A stretch of 64,000 nt of DNA from an uncultured Clostridia bacterium (GTDB lineage Bacteria > Bacillota > Clostridia > Lachnospirales > CAG-274). Shown piece by piece: positions 26,207 to 35,530 of the stretch. Where the stretch lies: assembly GCA_910579745.1 (NCBI GenBank), contig CAJTVH010000006.1:30744-94743 (forward strand), in the 5' to 3' direction. Positions within the stretch are counted from its first letter, which is position 1. Each line of letters opens with the position of its first letter. The translations under genes were made by a program, and so were the position numbers. Under the pieces are notes generated by a model. That model searched no databases, had not been told where the DNA came from, and saw only the letters and a program-made list of their open reading frames with translations.

Positions 26207-27961
26207 TTATTTTACCTCCTGTAAATATTCATTTATAGCTAATTTTAACATTGTCAGCGCTTTTTCAATATCGGTTTCGTTTATCTGCGCCGCCGAAACT
26301 GTTTGATGTCCGCCGCCGCCGAGCTTTTCCATTATAACCTGGACATTTATTTTTCCTAGACTTCTCGCGCTTATATTTATTTTACGCTCGTTTTGGCAAA
26401 GTACAAAGGACGCCTCTATACCTTTTATATTTAGAAGCTCGTCTGACACCTGCGCGGCGAGGAGAGGGGGGTTCTCAACATTTGATTCTGATATGGCTAT
26501 AGCCATATTATTATTAAAGGTTTCCATACTCTGGATTACCTTCGCTTTTAAAGCGTAATACTCTATTGAGTTTTGAAAAAGTATTTTAACCCGGATAGTG
26601 TCGGCTCCTTTTCGTTTTAAATAGGCCGCCACCTCAAAAGTTTTTGTGCCTGTCTTAAAAGCGAAATTTTTTGTGTCAACGGTTATTCCAGCGAGAAGAC
26701 CGTCAGCCTCAACATTTAACAAAGATATATCCTTATTAACGTATAAAAACATTTCCGTTATAAGCTCGCAGGTTGAGGAGGCGTAAGGCTCATGATATGT
26801 TAAAACAGCGTTTTCTATAAATTCGGCGCCTTTACGGTGGTGGTCGAAAACGACAATTTTGTTTATTTTGTCAACAAGCTCTGGAAATTCACATATACTT
26901 TGTTTATGGGTGTCAAGAACTATCAGCAGTGTATTTTCCTTTATTTTTGACAACGCCTCGCCACTGTTTATAAAGGCGGTCTCAGCGTAGTCGGTTTCCG
27001 TAATGAGCCGTTCGTAAAAAGATTTTATGCTTGTTGTTACTTTATTCAAAACTATGTTACAATCTTTACCTACGGAATGAACTATTTTATAAACGCCTAT
27101 TTCCGAGCCTATACAATCTAAATCAGAATTTTTATGACCCATTATCAAGACATTTGAGCATTCTTGTATTAAGTCCATTAAAGCGAAAGCTTTTACTCTC
27201 GCTCGGACACGGGTATTTAAATTTAACTCGATTGAGTTTCCGCCAAAAAATGTATAGTTATCCCCATCTTTTATAAGCGCCTGGTCACCCCCGCGGCTTA
27301 ACGCTAAATCTATCGCCGCTCTGGCGTATTCCATTGAGTGATTTAAGGTTGTTCCGTTTATGCCTATACCTATGCTCAAAGTTATGGGAAATTTATTTCC
27401 CATATCAATTTCTCGTATTTTGTCAAGAATTGAGAATTTGGTTTCCTTTAAATAATTAAGTTTATCCTGAGAGAATATAAATATATATTTGTCTTTTTCA
27501 AGTTTTTTTACAATTCCGCCTATTCCGTAAGCCATAGAGTTTATTTTTCTGTCTATTATCGCCGTTAAAAGAGGATGTTTCACACCTTCGACGCTATCGA
27601 GCACCTCGGCGTAATTATCTATAAAAATTAAAGATACGGCCACTTTATTAATCTCGCACGAGTTGTTTGACGCGCATTCGTTTAATATTAAAAAAACGTT
27701 GTAATATTTCTCTCCGGAGTCGTCGTCTGTTTCGATGGGAGAAGTATAAACTTTATAGCACTTCGCCCGTATTATTGCCTTTTGTTCTTTTATATCAGAA
27801 TTATAGCTGTCGATAAGGTCGTTTAATTTTAACTCGTTTTTTTTGTTCTCTTTTATACTAAATTCCTCGTTGAATTTATGATTTGAGAAAATTATATTAA
27901 GGTTTGAGTCAATTACAGTGTACGGAAAAAGGTATTCATTGCCGGACATATTTTTTATCAT
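26207..27961 (-). CDS. gdpP: GdpP-like c-di-AMP phosphodiesterase lacking membrane helices
   Basis: 584 residues. The N-terminal PAS-like region starts at once (PYTVIDSNLNIIFSNHKFN). A degenerate GGDEF domain follows at about 120-240 (GVKHPLLTAIIDRKINSMA, LSIGIGINGT). The DHH domain has MGHKNSDLDCIGSEIG and VVFDHHRKG, and DHHA1 ends with GGGGHQTVSAAQ. GdpP normally has two N-terminal membrane helices and about 650 residues; here an AAGGAG site 9 bases before the ATG shows the short form is real. It degrades c-di-AMP. Operon with rplI and dnaB. Confidence 0.88.
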   Translation of the reverse strand: MIKNMSGNEYLFPYTVIDSNLNIIFSNHKFNEEFSIKENKKNELKLNDLIDSYNSDIKEQKAIIRAKCYKVYTSPIETDDDSGEKYYNVFLILNECASNNSCEINKVAVSLIFIDNYAEVLDSVEGVKHPLLTAIIDRKINSMAYGIGGIVKKLEKDKYIFIFSQDKLNYLKETKFSILDKIREIDMGNKFPITLSIGIGINGTTLNHSMEYARAAIDLALSRGGDQALIKDGDNYTFFGGNSIELNLNTRVRARVKAFALMDLIQECSNVLIMGHKNSDLDCIGSEIGVYKIVHSVGKDCNIVLNKVTTSIKSFYERLITETDYAETAFINSGEALSKIKENTLLIVLDTHKQSICEFPELVDKINKIVVFDHHRKGAEFIENAVLTYHEPYASSTCELITEMFLYVNKDISLLNVEADGLLAGITVDTKNFAFKTGTKTFEVAAYLKRKGADTIRVKILFQNSIEYYALKAKVIQSMETFNNNMAIAISESNVENPPLLAAQVSDELLNIKGIEASFVLCQNERKINISARSLGKINVQVIMEKLGGGGHQTVSAAQINETDIEKALTMLKLAINEYLQEVK

Positions 27962-28611
27962 TATAAAAAACTCCTTAAAATCTTGATAAAGATTATTTAT
28001 ATATAGACGGTGATTAAATAAGCCGTCATACTCCGAGAGTGAACACTTTAGAGTGTATTGGTCGGAGGGTTTATATATCAGCGATTTTTAACCAACGATA
28101 TATAGTGATTTAATTAAAAATAAAGAAAATTTAAAAAAATATTTCACATACGCAAAGCGTCAAAATTTTATCAATTTGAAAAACTTTGGGTAAAATAATT
28201 TTTTTCTTTAACATATTGGAATTGCCGTAAAATTAAACGCCGTTTAATATCTGAATAAAAGTTTTTAAACGCCTTGTCATATGAGTTTTTTATAGCCGAA
28301 GAAATTTTCAAGAAGGTCAGATGTTATACTAGGGAGTATCTGAAAACTATCATAATCCATCAGTTATATACGAGAAATATCTAAAAAATTATTAAAAAAT
28401 AAACGAAACCGGTTCAATTAAACAGAAAAGCCTTTCTGTTTCGTTTTATTTTTTATAATTTTTCGCTCGTATTTTAGTTTTCAGATATTCTCTAAAAAAT
28501 CCACGAGAATAAAATCATATCAATTATTTAAAAGGCGTTTGTTATAAACGCAATTTTAGGAAAAGTCTAAAAAAGCGCTCATCCAATAATTTACGTTCAG
28601 ACGAGTAAACA
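27962..28611. repeat. gene-free stretch with family E and family B repeats
   Basis: At 28130-28202 AAAAAAATATTTCAC and GGTAAAATAATTTTTTTC form an imperfect inverted pair (family E). At 28329-28494 lies a complete family B element in the opposite orientation (GTATCTGAAAACTATCATAA to ATTTTAGTTTTCAGATATTC). A small palindrome ATATATCAGCG ... CGATATATAG lies near 28073-28102. No coding frame is seen. Confidence 0.7.
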
Positions 28612-28923
28612 CTAAACATTACGGGATAAATGTCTTAAAAGAGACGCTGTGTCGGCGTACATTGATTGTTTTTCATCAAGTATTCCGAGCCTTAATTTTT
28701 TTACGGCCCTTATATCTATACTGCTGTGTGAAAACCCAAGACGATTTGAAAGCATATAAGTTATTATAATTAAGTCTGAGAGCAATTCTTTTCTTTCTAT
28801 TAAATTCGCGTCTTCCGCCGAAAGATTTGTATATAAATCAGCTATGTTTGTCAGAAGCTGGTTTTTCAACATTTCTATCAGGCGTATATTTTTTGTTATA
28901 TCAAAGTCCTGTGCGATTCCCAT
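28612..28923 (-). CDS. MazG-like family protein
   Basis: 103 residues, all helical. DITKNIRLIEMLKNQLLTNI, KELLSDLIIITYMLSNRLGF and DIRAVKKLRLGI match the MazG-like group seen in sporulating Clostridia: a shortened member of the nucleotide-pyrophosphohydrolase fold. The acidic metal-binding residues (ExxE...D) of true MazG are only partly visible, so enzymatic activity is doubtful. It stands alone between two repeat elements. Confidence 0.65.
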   Translation of the reverse strand: MGIAQDFDITKNIRLIEMLKNQLLTNIADLYTNLSAEDANLIERKELLSDLIIITYMLSNRLGFSHSSIDIRAVKKLRLGILDEKQSMYADTASLLRHLSRNV

Positions 28924-28970
28924 AAAAATATCCCCCGTTTGAGTAATGAAAATACATAAGACTCAAAAAC

Positions 28971-29078
28971 CTATAGCAAAACAATAAATTAACATGACAA
29001 TAAGACTTTAATAAAATATTATATACCCGATAAGTTGTTCTATTGCTTCGCTTTGAAAAACTCGCGAATCTCTATAAT
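28971..29078. repeat. repeat family A, copy 4
   Basis: CTATAGCAAAACAATAAATT to TTCTATTGCTTCGCTTTG, then GCGAATCTCTATAATAG. More diverged than copies 1 and 2 but the same layout. Confidence 0.6.
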
Positions 29079-29221
29079 AGGTTTTTATATTTACAGTGTC
29101 TGCTATGTATTTTTTCTGTTGTAAATTTTTAGAGTTTCTTTTAAGAATATTTATAAAACAAATCCCCAATATTTTGTTTCACAAATATTTTTAACAATTA
29201 TAACATATATTTTTTTTAATT

Positions 29222-30046
29222 TCAACGGTAGTCGTATACGGGATAAGAACCTAAATTTTTAAAAAATGACGTTTTTCGCTGTACCATTGAGAGACAGTTT
29301 TTTACATCTTCGGGAGAACCGTTATTCTCAAGGTCCGTAAAGAAAACGTATTCCTCAGCTTTGTTTCGCATAGGCCGTGAAACGATTTTAGTCATATTTA
29401 AATCCCATATCTCAAATAAATTTAATATTTTGCATAGCGTTCCGGGAGAATTATCAGTGGAAAACGCTATAGAGATTTTTTGTGAGTCAAGATTTTTTGC
29501 GGTGTTGTTTTTTGATAGAACAGCGAATTGTGTAAAGTTCTGAGTGTCGCTTTGTATACTTTTATGAAGGATTTTTAAATCATAAATTTCAGCTACTCTT
29601 GAAAGGCCTATCGCCGCGCAGTCATCATCGCTATATTTTATTATTTTACCGCCGTCAGCCGTTGAGTTTGTGCTTATCAACTCAGCGTTTGGATAATTTT
29701 TTATGAGAAAGGGACGGCATTGAGCGAGTCCCTGAGGATGGGAATAAATTTTTTTTATTTTGCTTGGGTCAGTTTCTTTTTTTATTATCATATTTTGCTC
29801 AACCGGCAGATTTATTTGACTTTGTATATATAGATCAGCGTCGAAAATCACGCTGTCTACTGTTATGTTGACACATCCCTCGGTTGAGTTTTCTATGGGA
29901 ACGACGCATTTATCGGTTTTACCGCTCTCAACGCTGTCTATTACTTCCCAAATTGTTGAAAAAGGTTCCGTTTCGCATATTTCGGCGATTTTTAAGACCG
30001 CCTGCTCGCTGAAAGTGCCTTTTGGCCCTAAATATCCTACTTTCAT
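29222..30046 (-). CDS. pheA: prephenate dehydratase
   Basis: 274 residues. The N-terminal dehydratase domain has MKVGYLGPKGTFSEQAV, VVPIENSTEGCVN and STNSTADGGKI; the last holds the catalytic Thr region. The C-terminal ACT domain (about 190-270) starts KISIAFSTDNSPGTLCKIL and carries the phenylalanine feedback site. It converts prephenate to phenylpyruvate. No chorismate mutase domain is fused and no other aromatic gene is nearby. AAGGAGTTAATATTT precedes the ATG. Confidence 0.95.
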   Translation of the reverse strand: MKVGYLGPKGTFSEQAVLKIAEICETEPFSTIWEVIDSVESGKTDKCVVPIENSTEGCVNITVDSVIFDADLYIQSQINLPVEQNMIIKKETDPSKIKKIYSHPQGLAQCRPFLIKNYPNAELISTNSTADGGKIIKYSDDDCAAIGLSRVAEIYDLKILHKSIQSDTQNFTQFAVLSKNNTAKNLDSQKISIAFSTDNSPGTLCKILNLFEIWDLNMTKIVSRPMRNKAEEYVFFTDLENNGSPEDVKNCLSMVQRKTSFFKNLGSYPVYDYR

Positions 30047-30714
30047 AAATATTAACTCCTTAAATCCATAAAAATGTTAATTATAGGGGAACGTATATTA
30101 AGACTAAAATCCGTATAAAAAAATTATAAAAAAGTAAAATGAGCCTGAGCCGTATTTATTATTATTTTTAATATTTTTTTTGATATTTTCGCTAAAACTT
30201 TTATATAATTTTAGCTATAGGCATAAAGTTTTCATATACGCTTTAGTATAGTATTTTATAAAGTTATAGTCCATTAACCTGAAAATAGGCGATTTGGACT
30301 GTATTTCAGCGTGTTGATAAAATTTACACGCTCGTAAGAAATACTTTTTGTTTTATCGTATTTATTATGTGAGACAATAAAAAATATATTTAAATCTTCT
30401 TTTTAAAAGTTCCTGTGTGATTTTTTTATAAGACGTTGTCAACAAAAAATATTTTAACATATTTTTTATATTTATTCCATTAAAATATTTATATATTTTG
30501 AAATTTGTGTTATAATTAAAAAAAGAAATATTATACCTGTTTCATAATCTAAATAATGATTACGCGAAAAATGTTTTTTTTGTCAGGCGAGGCGTGATTT
30601 TTACGACAATATTTAAGAAAGGTATCAAAAAAATAAGGCTGGCGCGAAAGAAAAATATTTCTAAGGAGGTTATTGAACAGGTCTACTCAATAAAAAATTA
30701 AGGAGGCGGTATAG
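30047..30714. repeat. gene-free stretch with repeats B and D ahead of the partner-switching genes
   Basis: A diverged family B element lies at 30087-30247 (ends ACGTATATTAAGACTAAAA and AGTTTTCATATACGCTTTAG). A family D element lies at 30534-30683, from ACCTGTTTCATAATC to GTTATTGAACAGGTC. A possible -10 (TATAAT) is at 30511-30516. The D element sits between this and the gene, so it is probably transcribed. Confidence 0.6.
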
Positions 30715-31044
30715 ATGGACTTTTCTATGAATTCTGTATATTCCGAAAAAAATAACTGCTGGTTGATTACGATTGAAGGCGAGGTCGATATTTTTAATTC
30801 AACGGAAATGAAAACTAAAATTATTGACCTTATTGAGCAAAAACCTATTGACGTAAGAATTGAGTGCAAAGATTTAAGCTATATTGACAGTACGGGGCTT
30901 GGCGCTTTTATAGCGGTTTTGAAAAAAACGAAAGAGTTTGAGAAATCGATTTATTTCCAAAATTTAAAGCCGAGCTTATCCAAGCTTTTTAAAATTACTA
31001 ATTTGGATAAAGTATTTGTAATAGAAGGTGATCAAAATGAGTAA
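30715..31044 (+). CDS. STAS-domain anti-sigma factor antagonist (RsbV/SpoIIAA-like)
   Basis: 109 residues, one STAS domain. ITIEGEVDIFNSTEMK and the phosphorylation-site motif CKDLSYIDSTGLGAFIAVL (Ser in DSTGLG, near residue 59) are clear. In partner switching the unphosphorylated antagonist sequesters the anti-sigma kinase. GGAGGCGGTATAG precedes the ATG. The following gene starts 8 bases before this stop, so both are translationally coupled. Its likely phosphatase is encoded at 32419. Confidence 0.9.
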   Translation: MDFSMNSVYSEKNNCWLITIEGEVDIFNSTEMKTKIIDLIEQKPIDVRIECKDLSYIDSTGLGAFIAVLKKTKEFEKSIYFQNLKPSLSKLFKITNLDKVFVIEGDQNE

Positions 31045-31429
31045 CAGTGAACAAATCAAACTGACACTACCTGTAAACGCCGCATATGTTTCCGCAGCGA
31101 GGCTTACTGCTTCTTCTGTGGCTAATAGGCTTAATTTTGACATTGAGGAAATAGAGGATATTAAAGTCGCCGTTTCGGAAGCGTGTACTTACATAATCAA
31201 AAACCCTTGTTTCAGTTCGAAGGATAATTTTAAAATAGAATTTAATATGGCTAAAGATAGTATTAAAATAAATTTATCCGTTGAAAGCGATAAAGAAGTT
31301 GAGATTGACGACGATGAGATGAGTTTAAGGGTTATAACAGCTCTTATGAACAATACTAATATAGATTATGATGGTAAATTTTTTAATATGACTATCGAGA
31401 AAAAACATGTCCAGGTTTCTTTTAATTAA
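31037..31429 (+). CDS. degenerate RsbW-like (GHKL) protein
   Basis: 130 residues from ATG 31037 (AGAAGGTG upstream). It is in the position expected for the anti-sigma kinase and keeps the helix IEDIKVAVSEACTYIIKNP. In active RsbW/SpoIIAB this reads EACTNAVKH; here the N-box Asn is Tyr, and the glycine-rich DxGxG and GxGL loops cannot be found. The C-terminal part ends in the family's last strand, FNMTIEKKHVQV. So ATP binding and kinase activity are probably lost, while binding to the STAS protein or a sigma factor may remain. Confidence 0.75.
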   Translation: MSNSEQIKLTLPVNAAYVSAARLTASSVANRLNFDIEEIEDIKVAVSEACTYIIKNPCFSSKDNFKIEFNMAKDSIKINLSVESDKEVEIDDDEMSLRVITALMNNTNIDYDGKFFNMTIEKKHVQVSFN

Positions 31430-32000
31430 ATGTTCGACGGTTAATTAATAATAGGACCTATTCACTAACCTCCGTAATACTGTTTGACAGAGATTTTTCT
31501 GTCATACGAAGTCTGATTTTTACTATATTTTCAAGATATTTCTACAAAAAACAGGTTTCGTATGACGAAAAAATCTCTTATCAATTATAGTTACTTAGGT
31601 TATTAAACAGGTCAGCTAAACGCTGTTTAATCCGAGAATAGAAATTTTTAAACGTTCATTTACGGCGTATCTGAAAACTAAATACGCGTGAGAATTACAA
31701 AAGATAAATAAAATTAATAGGTTTTGCTTATTTTTTCAATAATTTTTATATATTTTGGCTTTATTTAAACTCAAAATATATTTAAAAAATCAAAGCTTGT
31801 GAGTTTTTAATAACTTTTATATAGTTTTCAGACAGCCCTCAGTATAATAACTATTTCAAAAAGTTGTTTCTGAAAACCGACGTACTTATGAGAGATTATA
31901 AGGAGTTAAAATATGTTTTTGAAAAAGTTCATATCATTTAACGATTTTTGCTGGTTTTGGAAGCGACGCAAACGTTTAAATTTAAAAAAGGAGGGCAGTT
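31430..32000. repeat. repeats D and B splitting the partner-switching cluster
   Basis: Family D copy at 31455-31613 (GACCTATTCACTAACCTC to TTATTAAACAGGTC) with an inner pair GATTTTTCTGTCATACGAA / TTCGTATGACGAAAAAATC. Family B copy at 31661-31845 (GGCGTATCTGAAAACT to TAGTTTTCAGACAGCCCT). No gene; the next gene has AAAGGAGGGCAGTT before its ATG. Confidence 0.7.
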
Positions 32001-32426
32001 ATGAGTCAAAATAAATTTGATGTATCTTTTAAAAGCGATATTTATGTAGTTAATGATATTGTTGCCAATTCTTTGAATTTTTTGAGAAACAGCTATCCCA
32101 AACTCAATCAAGACAGTCTTATGGAATTTAAGCTTATTTACTGTGAGCTTTTGTTTAACGCTATTATACACGGCAATAACGGAGATGAAAGAAAAAAAGT
32201 TTTTTTAAGCATAAATATAAAAGGTGATTTTGTGGATTCTATTGTTTCGGACGAGGGAATCGGATTTGATTATAATAAGACGATTAAGGACGGCGGAAAT
32301 GACGAAAGCATATTTCTTGAGACGGGAAGGGGAATAAGACTTGTTAAATCACTTGTCGACAGTCTTGATTTTGATGTGAACGGGAGTACTGTTAAATTCT
32401 GCAAAAAGGTGGAGTTTGATGGATAA
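32001..32426 (+). CDS. RsbW-like ATP-binding regulator (intact GHKL)
   Basis: 141 residues. The ATP site looks intact: N-box YCELLFNAIIHGN, G1 box SDEGIGFDY and G2 box ETGRGIRLVKSLVD. This is the HATPase_c_2 fold used by RsbW anti-sigma kinases and RsbT-type switch kinases. It overlaps the start of the PP2C gene by 8 bases, so kinase and phosphatase are made together. The protein is the more likely kinase for the STAS protein encoded at 30715. Confidence 0.85.
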   Translation: MSQNKFDVSFKSDIYVVNDIVANSLNFLRNSYPKLNQDSLMEFKLIYCELLFNAIIHGNNGDERKKVFLSINIKGDFVDSIVSDEGIGFDYNKTIKDGGNDESIFLETGRGIRLVKSLVDSLDFDVNGSTVKFCKKVEFDG

Positions 32427-33585
32427 GATTTTGGTTGCGGATGAAAACGAACAAACTGTGGATCTGATTGGTAAGATACTGTTTAATTCAGACTATGAAA
32501 TTTATACGGCTTACTCAGGTAAGGTGGCTTTAACTAAAATTGAGATGATTAAACCAGACCTTATCATTATTAATACCGATTTTTCGGATATGAGCGGATT
32601 TGACATATGTAAAAAGCTTAAAGCCAATTCGGAAACAAATTGTATTCCTATTCTTATGCTTGCCGCTGTTATAACCAAAGACATTGGTTTGAGGTGCGTT
32701 TATTCCGGTGTTGACGATTATATCTCAAAAGTGTTTGACGGAACTATTTTTATAGCCAAAGTAAAATCTCTTTTGAGGGTTAAACATTTGAGCGATAGAA
32801 TTAAGACTCAGTACGAGGAACTTAAAGAAAAAAATGAGGTTATTGATTTTCAGCTAAAAATGGCTAGACGTGTTCAAAGGTCTATTATAAGAAAACTTGA
32901 TATGACTGTAAGCGGGACAAAAATTTTAAGCAAATATCTTCCGGCGCTTGAGGTGGGTGGAGATTTTTACAGTGTTAAAGAACTTGACAACAGTCATATT
33001 GGACTTATTATAGGAGACGTTTCTGGTCACGGTATATCAGCCGCTCTTTTGACGGCTACTTTATCCATGATGTTTGACACGATGGCGTCGGTTCATAAAA
33101 TGCCGGACTCTCTGCTTAAAGAGATGAACAACCAATTTTGCAAAATTTTTAAACACACGGGAAATGAAATGTATGTATGCATGTTTTACGCCATAGTGGA
33201 TACCGTTAATTTTGTTATAACATATTCTAACGCCGGACAGGTTTATCCGGTTTTTGTTGACAACAAAAACGAGTCTATGCTTGAGCTTGAGCTTGGAGGG
33301 ATTCCTATCGGTCTTATGAGTGAGTCTTCTTATGAGGTTAAGGAAACAAAATATTCCCCGGGGGATTATTTGTTTTTTCATACGGATGGCCTTTCAGATT
33401 TCTTCTATAAAAGAGAACCTGATAAATTCGGCGAGAAAATTAAAGAATGTCTTAAAGATAATATTAACAGGCATGGGGAAGACCTTGAATCTATTATAGA
33501 GGGTGTGCTTAACGAGTTTTACGACTATGACGAGAAAAACAAATTTGAGAAAGACGATATAAGCATTATTTTATGCAAGCTTTGA
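32419..33585 (+). CDS. receiver-domain PP2C (SpoIIE/RsbU-type) phosphatase
   Basis: 388 residues. N-terminal response-regulator receiver (about 1-120): KILVADENEQTV with the acidic pair, PDLIIINTDFSDMSGFDIC with the phospho-acceptor Asp, and a Lys in DDYISK; the usual Ser/Thr is Ala. A coiled linker (about 125-160) leads to the PP2C domain: EVGGDFYSV, IIGDVSGHGISAALL, GDYLFFHTDGLSD and KDDISIIL carry the Mn-binding Asp residues. It should dephosphorylate the STAS protein in response to a phosphorylation signal. The start at 32419 has AGGTGGAG 5 bases upstream. Confidence 0.9.
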   Translation: MDKILVADENEQTVDLIGKILFNSDYEIYTAYSGKVALTKIEMIKPDLIIINTDFSDMSGFDICKKLKANSETNCIPILMLAAVITKDIGLRCVYSGVDDYISKVFDGTIFIAKVKSLLRVKHLSDRIKTQYEELKEKNEVIDFQLKMARRVQRSIIRKLDMTVSGTKILSKYLPALEVGGDFYSVKELDNSHIGLIIGDVSGHGISAALLTATLSMMFDTMASVHKMPDSLLKEMNNQFCKIFKHTGNEMYVCMFYAIVDTVNFVITYSNAGQVYPVFVDNKNESMLELELGGIPIGLMSESSYEVKETKYSPGDYLFFHTDGLSDFFYKREPDKFGEKIKECLKDNINRHGEDLESIIEGVLNEFYDYDEKNKFEKDDISIILCKL

Positions 33586-33677
33586 AAAAGGCGGATGTGT
33601 ATTAAAAAAGACCTGACGTAAACTTTATTTAGGATATGACTATGGTATTAATTTTTATATAGTTTAAAATTTTTTTG

Positions 33678-34031
33678 TTGCATAATTTTTAGGGATATGA
33701 TATATTATTATCGTTATAAAAATTTTTCAAATATTTAACGGCTTTGACAAAGAGGAGTAACAAAGAGAAACTTATCAGGGAGCGGGCGACTTGACTGAAA
33801 TTGCCCGTTATGACACTCTTTTGTGAAAAACGCTTTTGAGCTTACTTTTTGAAAGAAACCCTGTTTTTATGAGCGGCTGGGATTTTATTAGAAAAGTACG
33901 GGTTACACACGTTATTGTGTTTTATGAAGCGGGCAAAAAGTATTTTATTTTTGTCAATTTAGGTGGTACCGCGGATTTTTTATTGTTTCCGTCCTTAAAA
34001 TTAATTTTTTTAGGGCGGATTTTTTTACGCA
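33678..34031 (+). promoter_or_regulatory. promoter and T-box leader of aspS-gatCAB (Asp, specifier GAC)
   Basis: Promoter TTGCAT (33678) and TATATT (33701), 17 bp apart. The stem I base CAAAGAGGAGT (from about 33748) pairs with ACTCTTTTG at about 33815-33823; the specifier loop reads GAC-A at 33812-33814 (Asp), just before that strand. The T-box AGGTGGTACCGCG lies at 33961-33973, and the terminator CCGTCCTTAAA ... TTTAGGGCGG with T7 at 33989-34027. A frame that crosses the leader is not a gene. Confidence 0.85.
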
Positions 34032-34074
34032 CGGAGGAGCCTAACGGAAAATTTTTTTAGGAGGTAACTTTTTA

Positions 34075-35409
34075 ATGATTAAAGTAAATGGTGTAAGCGC
34101 AAGTAAAGACCTTGAGATTAAAGAACTTCTGGCTCTTGACGAAAACGGGAGAAAAGGGGTTCGCGTGCATGGTATGATTTATAATATTCGTGATATGGGT
34201 GATTTTGCTTTTGTTATTTTAAGAAAAAGAGGCGGTCTTGTTCAGTGTGTTTATAATAAAAACGGCGGAGAGGATGAGAAAGAGCTTCTTAAAGAGGAAA
34301 ATTCTGTCGTTGTCACTGGCGACGTGGGAGATGAGCCAAGAGCGGTAAACGGAATTGAGATAAGGGTTTCCGAAATGAGACTTTTATCTTCTCCCGCCGA
34401 GGAACTGCCTTTTGCCATAAATAAAAGAAATCTTAATATTTCTATCGAAAATGAGCTGCCTATCAGACCGATTACTTTAAGAAACGAGAGAAGAAGGACT
34501 ATATTTAAGCTACAGGCGGGTCTTGTGGAAGCTTTTAGAGCCTTTTTCGCGGAAAACGAGTTTACGGAGATTTTCTCACCGAAAATTGTAGCCGCCGGAG
34601 CCGAGGGTGGGGCGAATATTTTTAAACTTGAGTATTTTGGTAAAAAGGCGTATCTCGCTCAAAGCCCGCAGTTTTATAAACAAATGCTTATTCCTGTTTA
34701 TGAAAGGGTTTTTGAGATAGCCCCTGTTTTCAGAGCTGAAAAACATGAGACGGTGAGACACTTAAACGAGTATATAGGCGTTGATTTTGAGATGGGCTTT
34801 ATTGAGAGTTTCTATGATATTATAAATATGGAAACAGGAATGCTCAAATTCGCTTTTAAGTATGTTAAGGAAAATTATTCGGACTGTGTTAAAAAGCTTA
34901 ACATTGAGCTTCCCGCTATTGATGAGATTCCTTGTGTTAAATTTAAAGAGGCTAAAGAAATGGTTGCCGCTAAATACAACAGAAAAATTAAGGATCCTTA
35001 TGACCTTGAACCGGAGGAGGAAAGACTTATAAGCCAGCTTTTTAAAGAGGAGTATAACAGCGATTTTGTTTTTGTCACGCATTATCCCATTAAAAAACGT
35101 CCTTTCTACGCTATGGACGACCCGGAAAATGAGAAATATACGCTGAGTTTCGACTTGCTTTACAACGGTATGGAGATTACGACGGGAGGGCAGCGTATTC
35201 ACGATTATAAAACACAAGTTGACAAGATGATTTCAAAGGGGCTTAATCCGGATGATTTTGAAAGTTATCTTATGCTCCACAAGCAGGGATGTCCTCCGCA
35301 CGGAGGTCTTGGAATGGGACTTGAGAGATTTTTAATGAAGCTTATCGACGAGAAAAATATTAGGGCGACATCTATGTTTCCGAGGGATATTACAAGGCTT
35401 AACCCATAA
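34075..35409 (+). CDS. aspS: aspartyl-tRNA synthetase, archaeal-type (probably non-discriminating)
   Basis: 444 residues, clearly shorter than bacterial AspRS (about 590) because the GAD insertion is absent. N-terminal OB-fold anticodon domain (about 1-110), then class II core: FTEIFSPKIVAAGAEGGANIF, YLAQSPQFYKQ, FRAEKHETVRHLNEY (motif 2) and GGLGMGLERFLMKL (motif 3). Archaeal-type enzymes often charge both tRNA-Asp and tRNA-Asn. The downstream gatC-gatA-gatB genes would then amidate Asp-tRNA-Asn. The order within one transcript under an Asp T-box supports this pairing. GGAGGTAACTTTTTA precedes the ATG. Confidence 0.93.
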   Translation: MIKVNGVSASKDLEIKELLALDENGRKGVRVHGMIYNIRDMGDFAFVILRKRGGLVQCVYNKNGGEDEKELLKEENSVVVTGDVGDEPRAVNGIEIRVSEMRLLSSPAEELPFAINKRNLNISIENELPIRPITLRNERRRTIFKLQAGLVEAFRAFFAENEFTEIFSPKIVAAGAEGGANIFKLEYFGKKAYLAQSPQFYKQMLIPVYERVFEIAPVFRAEKHETVRHLNEYIGVDFEMGFIESFYDIINMETGMLKFAFKYVKENYSDCVKKLNIELPAIDEIPCVKFKEAKEMVAAKYNRKIKDPYDLEPEEERLISQLFKEEYNSDFVFVTHYPIKKRPFYAMDDPENEKYTLSFDLLYNGMEITTGGQRIHDYKTQVDKMISKGLNPDDFESYLMLHKQGCPPHGGLGMGLERFLMKLIDEKNIRATSMFPRDITRLNP

Positions 35410-35530
35410 AATCGCATAGCATACCAATATTTTTATAATATGCCTACGAAGTGTAACTGAAAAAGATTTGTAAGGCGGCTTTGGAGAGATTATGAAACGG
35501 GACTAATGTCAGAAAAGGAGGATTTTTTGT

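Noticed and set aside
33836..34060. 74-codon open frame inside the aspS leader
   Set aside because: It runs through the T-box and terminator hairpin and has no coding signal.
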